Part shown: one piece after another, positions 62,601 to 64,000 of the stretch | Layout: the number at the start of each line of letters is the position of its first letter | How positions within the stretch are numbered: position 1 is the stretch's first letter | Source of the DNA: Crotophaga sulcirostris | Lineage: Eukaryota; Chordata; Aves; Cuculiformes; Crotophagidae | NCBI GenBank assembly: GCA_013397455.1 | Contig: VYZB01000383.1 | Span: 388,743 to 452,742, forward strand | Length of the DNA stretch: 64,000 bases | Direction: 5' to 3' | Program-made: the position numbers and the translations under genes | Notes under the pieces: model-generated | What the model was told of the DNA's origin: nothing | The model's input: the letters and a program-made list of their open reading frames with translations, nothing else | Database searches by the model: none

Positions 62601-62704
62601 AATGGTTTGAGCCAAGATATCAACCTGACCATTGACAGCAAACGGTTCGTTGCTGTTCAGAAAAACTACAGTGTTTCTGAGTACTTGCTGCTAGAAAGGG
62701 ACAA
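32579..62704 (+). CDS. SLC15A2: Solute carrier family 15 member 2 (PEPT2), proton-coupled peptide transporter; 18 exons, 3' end outside window
   Basis: The spliced product is a POT/PTR2-family transporter that couples inward proton movement to uptake of di- and tripeptides across the plasma membrane; in other vertebrates PEPT2 acts in kidney, brain and lung epithelia. Eighteen exons join in frame to 551 codons plus 2 bases (human PEPT2 is 729 residues, so about three quarters is present). Visible hallmarks are the ExxER motif at E53/E56/R57 in TM1, His87 in TM2, [15 protein letters not shown] at 158-172, and [12 protein letters not shown] at 312-323. The N-terminus (NESKETLF) and [12 protein letters not shown] match PEPT2 better than PEPT1. 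Residues from about 403 belong to the extracellular loop between TM9 and TM10, with sequons at N475, N525 and N539. No stop or frameshift was seen, so the gene looks functional. EAF2, the expected upstream neighbour in mammals, was not found. Confidence 0.96.
34232..34325 (+). mobile_element. CR1 LINE 3' terminal fragment in SLC15A2 intron 1
   Basis: The CR1 3' UTR from TTAGATGCTGGGTTGG to GATACTGTGATACTGTG, in sense orientation to the gene. Confidence 0.92.
36075..36162 (+). CDS. SLC15A2: SLC15A2 coding exon 2 (residues 36-65)
   Basis: The exon encodes TM1. It contains [11 protein letters not shown] (52-62), the ExxER motif of proton-coupled peptide transporters, where the paired acidic residues and the arginine take part in proton coupling in characterised homologues. 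The acceptor is CTCCTGCAG and the donor GTGTGT. It begins in phase 0 and leaves one base of an alanine codon. Intron 2 is 620 bp. Confidence 0.97.
36783..36924 (+). CDS. SLC15A2: SLC15A2 coding exon 3 (residues 65-112)
   Basis: The exon encodes TM2 and the start of TM3. Y86-H87 sits in the AVYHAFSAL stretch; His87 is the conserved histidine needed for proton-driven transport in mammalian PEPT2, and the numbering here matches exactly. The signature ADSWLGKY is near the end of the exon. The acceptor follows a T-rich tract (TTTCCTTTTAG) and the donor is GTAAGT. Intron 3 is 1,849 bp. Confidence 0.97.
38774..38866 (+). CDS. SLC15A2: SLC15A2 coding exon 4 (residues 112-143)
   Basis: The exon encodes [19 protein letters not shown] and the short loop before TM4, closely matching PEPT2 (PEPT1 has a longer, different loop here). 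The acceptor is TTTCCTCACAG. The donor is GTAAGT at 38867, which leaves two bases that complete a valine codon in exon 5. Intron 4 is 1,099 bp. Confidence 0.96.
39966..40065 (+). CDS. SLC15A2: SLC15A2 coding exon 5 (residues 143-176)
   Basis: The exon encodes TM4 and carries the POT-family signature [17 protein letters not shown] (158-174). The acceptor is weak in pyrimidines (CTTGCATGAAG), but only this junction keeps the frame and homology. The donor is GTAAGA and the exon ends in phase 0. Intron 5 is the longest in the window at 3,855 bp and contains a CR1 stub, a minus-strand CR1 fragment and no recognised coding sequence. Confidence 0.95.
40533..40557 (+). mobile_element. Possible ultra-short CR1 3' stub in SLC15A2 intron 5
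   Basis: CTTTTCCAACCTTGTGATCC followed by TGTG equals the last ~24 bases of CR1. It is either an extremely truncated insertion or the remainder of an older copy. Confidence 0.5.
43121..43181 (-). mobile_element. CR1 LINE 3' terminal fragment in SLC15A2 intron 5
   Basis: ATCACAGTATCACAAGGTTGG followed by GACCTCTGAGATCAAGTCC is the minus-strand CR1 end, with three bases missing from the ATCATCGAG block, truncated after about 60 bases. Confidence 0.9.
43921..44011 (+). CDS. SLC15A2: SLC15A2 coding exon 6 (residues 177-207)
   Basis: The exon encodes TM5 with [18 protein letters not shown], the conserved YLSINAGSL core of peptide transporters. The acceptor is CTTCTTTTAG. The donor GTCAGT departs from the usual GTAAGT/GTGAGT but keeps phase, leaving one base of a glycine codon. 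Intron 6 is 2,050 bp. Confidence 0.96.
44250..44420 (-). mobile_element. Probable ancient CR1 3' remnant in SLC15A2 intron 6
   Basis: GGGTGGAAGGACC followed by AGTCACCTAATCCC resembles a decayed CR1 terminus of an older subfamily. The boundaries are approximate. Confidence 0.4.
46062..46139 (+). CDS. SLC15A2: SLC15A2 coding exon 7 (residues 207-233)
   Basis: The exon encodes [20 protein letters not shown], including the two cysteines C212 and C216 of the short extracellular loop, then the start of TM6. The spacing of [14 protein letters not shown] is diagnostic of PEPT2. The acceptor is CTTCTTTTGCAG and the donor GTGAGA. Intron 7 is 2,512 bp. Confidence 0.96.
48652..48734 (+). CDS. SLC15A2: SLC15A2 coding exon 8 (residues 233-260)
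   Basis: The exon encodes the end of TM6 ([12 protein letters not shown]) and the start of the central cytoplasmic loop ([15 protein letters not shown]). A glycine stands at residue 260 where human PEPT2 has tryptophan. The acceptor is GTTTTTCAG, the donor GTAAGT, and the exon ends in phase 0. Intron 8 is 1,201 bp. Confidence 0.94.
49936..50022 (+). CDS. SLC15A2: SLC15A2 coding exon 9 (residues 261-289)
   Basis: The exon encodes the basic cytoplasmic loop [11 protein letters not shown] followed by [17 protein letters not shown]. The REHWLDWA core is strongly conserved in PEPT1 and PEPT2. It is phase 0 at both ends (29 codons), with acceptor TGTCCCTAG and donor GTAAGC. Intron 9 is only 323 bp. 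Confidence 0.96.
50346..50435 (+). CDS. SLC15A2: SLC15A2 coding exon 10 (residues 290-319)
   Basis: The exon encodes [20 protein letters not shown] and DQQ, covering TM7. R301 and W313 occupy positions conserved in the substrate pathway of the family. It is phase 0 at both ends, with acceptor TTTTTGTAG and donor GTACAG. Intron 10 (547 bp) is about two-fifths filled by a sense CR1. Confidence 0.97.
50682..50910 (+). mobile_element. CR1 LINE 3' end in SLC15A2 intron 10
   Basis: It starts TTAGGCTTGACATTAGG, encodes the last ORF2 segment ([12 protein letters not shown] to ALSARV stop) and ends GTAATGCTGTGACACTGTGA. It is in sense orientation and ends about 73 bp before exon 11. Confidence 0.95.
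50983..51027 (+). CDS. SLC15A2: SLC15A2 coding exon 11 (residues 320-334)
   Basis: This 45-bp exon encodes [15 protein letters not shown], continuing DQQ from exon 10 to give the conserved [11 protein letters not shown] stretch. It is phase 0 at both ends, with acceptor TTTTCTCTTTAG and donor GTAAGT. A CR1 ends about 73 bp upstream. Intron 11 is 2,306 bp. Confidence 0.96.
51525..51628 (+). mobile_element. CR1 LINE 3' terminal fragment with small internal duplication, SLC15A2 intron 11
   Basis: The TTAGATG-TGGGTTGGTG block occurs twice in a row before the usual GTTGGGTTATAGGCTGGAC and the terminal GTGATACTGTGA. Confidence 0.92.
53334..53366 (+). CDS. SLC15A2: SLC15A2 coding exon 12 (residues 335-345), micro-sized
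   Basis: This 33-bp exon encodes [11 protein letters not shown]. The QPDQMQ end is invariant between PEPT1 and PEPT2, so the call is firm despite the small size. It is phase 0 at both ends, with acceptor TTTTTGTTTCAG and donor GTAAAA. Skipping it would delete 11 residues without shifting the frame. Intron 12 is 1,055 bp. Confidence 0.95.
54422..54510 (+). CDS. SLC15A2: SLC15A2 coding exon 13 (residues 346-375)
   Basis: The exon encodes [20 protein letters not shown] and [10 protein letters not shown], the TM8 region of PEPT2 with the NPLL and P-FD core. The acceptor is TTGTATTACAG and the donor GTAAGT. It leaves two bases of a threonine codon. Intron 13 is 1,642 bp. Confidence 0.96.
56153..56234 (+). 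CDS. SLC15A2: SLC15A2 coding exon 14 (residues 375-402)
   Basis: The exon encodes [20 protein letters not shown] followed by IVEIKIN, the TM9 segment (the mammalian form has LRKMAVGMILA). The acceptor is TTTGCCCCATAG and the donor GTAAGT; it ends in phase 0. The next exons leave the membrane for the extracellular loop. Intron 14 is 1,847 bp and has a CT-rich tract. Confidence 0.96.
56404..56448 (+). repeat. CT-rich simple repeat in SLC15A2 intron 14
   Basis: A run of CTCTTTCTCTCTGTCTCTTT type, about 45 bases. Confidence 0.85.
58082..58207 (+). CDS. SLC15A2: SLC15A2 coding exon 15 (residues 403-444), extracellular loop
   Basis: The exon encodes 42 residues at the start of the large extracellular loop, including [16 protein letters not shown]. 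Similarity to mammalian PEPT2 is modest but shows the VLNL-x(4)-VKVT core at the right place, and the phase-0 boundaries fit. The acceptor is TTTAATTAG and the donor GTAAGC. An older CR1 fragment begins about 28 bp after the donor. Intron 15 is 867 bp. Confidence 0.92.
58236..58372 (+). mobile_element. Older CR1 fragment in SLC15A2 intron 15
   Basis: GCCCAGGGAGGTGGTTGAGT and the following codons give LPREVVE-type ORF2 end sequence, then a diverged 3' UTR (GGTTGGACTTCAAGG). It is clearly more decayed than the other copies. It starts 28 bp after the exon 15 donor. Confidence 0.75.
59075..59239 (+). CDS. SLC15A2: SLC15A2 coding exon 16 (residues 445-499), extracellular loop
   Basis: This is the longest exon seen (165 bp, 55 codons). 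It encodes extracellular-loop sequence with a likely N-glycosylation sequon N475-Y-T and the segment [11 protein letters not shown], which aligns with the WYSLVIREDGN region of mammalian PEPT2. The acceptor has a 14-base T run ending CCACAG and the donor is GTGAGT. Intron 16 is 1,930 bp. Confidence 0.93.
60014..60067. repeat. AT-rich repeat in SLC15A2 intron 16
   Basis: Alternating ATATAATATATATAATATTA sequence, partly self-complementary and likely low-complexity. Confidence 0.8.
60587..60655 (+). repeat. TTATTA-rich simple repeat in SLC15A2 intron 16
   Basis: Repeated TATTTATTATTTATT units with a few interruptions. Confidence 0.75.
61170..61216 (+). CDS. SLC15A2: SLC15A2 coding exon 17 (residues 500-515), extracellular loop
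   Basis: This 47-bp exon encodes [16 protein letters not shown]. The final arginine is split AG/A across intron 17 and continues as FIN in exon 18, matching VRFVN in mammalian PEPT2. The acceptor is CATCTTTAG. The donor GTAGGA is weaker than the others, but the phase and homology across both junctions support it. Intron 17 is 1,377 bp. Confidence 0.88.
61578..61867 (+). mobile_element. CR1 LINE 3' end in SLC15A2 intron 17
   Basis: It begins CTCTCAGGTGACCAGGGACA, keeps an open ORF2 end ([27 protein letters not shown] stop at about 61777) and finishes GTAATGCTGTGATACTGTGA. Confidence 0.95.
62594..62704 (+). CDS. SLC15A2: SLC15A2 coding exon 18 (residues 515-552), extracellular loop
   Basis: The exon encodes [16 protein letters not shown] and onward to [13 protein letters not shown]. 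Two sequons, N525-L-T and N539-Y-S, fit the glycosylated loop; mammalian PEPT2 has VNISL at the first position. The acceptor is CTTTCTTTGCAG and the donor GTAAGT. It ends with two bases of a lysine codon to be completed by an exon outside the window. Confidence 0.93.
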
Positions 62705-64000
62705 GTAAGTTTCCCTTGCTATGCTGAAGGACCTTGCTGAGGCCTTTCCTTGGATAAAATGGGGCTTTTCTTGGGTGAATAGCAAACTCTTTGTTGGTGT
62801 TGTCTTGGCTTTTGGTTGTGGGGATAAATGTTTGTCAAAAAACAGATTTACCGTCTCTGCGCAGGGCAGGTGCTCCAGGCCACTCGTGTGTGCAGAAGCA
62901 CCGTGCATTTAGCCTGCAGTGTCCAAGTCAAAGGAAAGAAAATCAGTATCTCTGTGTGTAATATGCAATTGAATTGATTCAGCCTCCAAACAGCGTGTGG
63001 GATAGTTTTTATTAATTTGGTAAGACAGGGACAAAGCTTGGAAACTTTAGTCCCACAACATGAGTATAATGGCATCCTAATTTAGGCCATGATCTGAATT
63101 TTCTCAGTCAGGTCAGGGGAATTTTGGAAATCCAAAAAGCCTTTTGAAGGAGTCCACATACAGCACTTAACTTTCTCTGAGCTTTTATTCACATTATTTG
63201 GAGGGCTAGGGGGAAGAGACTGGCCATTCCTGTGCATCTGTCAGCAGAGTGAGGTGGAACATGGTGAAGCCCACTCTCCATTTGATATCTGCCGTGTTTT
63301 GATATTCTCTCAGGCCCAAGCTCTTAGTGTCAGGGTATTCTCAGGGAAAAGCCAATTCACATTCCATGCTCCAAAGTGTTGATATGTGGGCTGGTAAAGT
63401 CAAGGACTTTGCAGGCTGGACAAGGGGCTCCATATGGCCTTGGTTTGACAGCACTGGAGTTGGCTCTTGTAAGGTATTTCTGGCATTTGCAGTGTTTCAT
63501 GGCTTTTCTCTGCATCAGCTCCATCCAAAATATTGCTGCAATTTAGTAGGATGCAGCAACCACCATGGCAATGCTGCTGAGTCTCTGTGCCATCTCACAC
63601 GTCCAAAATCAGAAGAACAAATATGAAGGCTAATTTGCTCTATTGAAAGGAAACAAAGTGGTTTATGGATGCGTATCTCTGATTTCCTGAGCTCTACTTA
63701 AGCCTGGCTAACTTGTCTGGCACACAGTTCCTGAAGGAGTGGAAATAAAGTTTGGATGGAAGATAAAACTGAGAGAGAAAAAAAGTCAGTGCTAGGAAGA
63801 AGCAGCAACCATATAAAAATGTTCGCAATAGTCCAGGTCATTAGGTGAACTCCAGTCAGTGTTTCTGGAAGGAAAAGGTGGCAAGAACGCTAGTGATCGT
63901 TTGACACAAGCATGACTGCATCTTTACACCATACATCCTCCCTGCTCCAGTGTAGGGGCGTGTTTGATAGCTCTGCTCTGTGCTCTGTGTGGGACTAACT
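62705..64000 (+). other. SLC15A2: SLC15A2 intron 18, partial
   Basis: This is unspliced sequence after exon 18, running to the window edge. I see no exon that continues the extracellular loop or TM10, and no recognisable repeat. Confidence 0.7.

Noticed and set aside
32579..62704. SLC15A1 (PEPT1) as the identity of the transporter
   Set aside because: The N-terminus (NESKETLF), the short loop in exon 4 and [12 protein letters not shown] match PEPT2 rather than PEPT1.
1..64000. CRISPR arrays, operons, tRNA or rRNA genes
   Set aside because: The window is vertebrate intron and intergenic DNA; no such structures were seen, though a tRNA scan was not possible here.

Overview
This is a window of vertebrate nuclear genome, almost certainly from a bird. 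Repeats are dominated by CR1-type LINEs, introns are short to moderate (0.3-3.9 kb), and the one recognisable gene is a clear SLC15A2 orthologue. Crocodilians and turtles also carry CR1, so the class call rests on the many near-identical young CR1 3' ends together with the compact introns. A CR1-rich bird lineage such as woodpeckers or hornbills is possible, but that is a guess.

Bases 1-32,578 hold no protein-coding gene that I can recognise. They contain a degenerate ~20-bp minisatellite (about 1.13-1.44 kb), an A/C-rich simple repeat (5.43-5.56 kb), several CR1 copies in both orientations, and a 696-base run of N (26,856-27,551) that begins inside a CR1. Two CR1 loci stand out. At 8.25-10.45 kb two CR1s lie head to head, and the plus-strand one keeps a broken ORF1 and the start of ORF2 joined directly to the CR1 3' end. 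At 16.3-17.15 kb and 30.67-31.1 kb, two CR1s of opposite orientation carry the same ~214-bp non-CR1 segment at the same internal position.

Bases 32,579-62,704 hold the first 18 coding exons of SLC15A2 (PEPT2, the high-affinity proton-coupled di/tripeptide transporter) on the plus strand. All introns are GT-AG and every phase joins, giving 551 complete codons plus 2 bases with no frameshift or stop. Exons 1-14 encode the N-terminus and the first nine or so membrane segments, including the E53-x-x-E56-R57 motif and His87. Exons 15-18 encode most of the large extracellular loop. The remaining exons lie beyond the window. Intronic CR1 copies are mostly in sense orientation.

The CR1 tails split into two groups by linked diagnostic bases, and both copies with the foreign segment fall in the same group. 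That suggests a mobile chimeric CR1 lineage (or a SINE-like derivative with a CR1 tail) and is the most interesting feature here.
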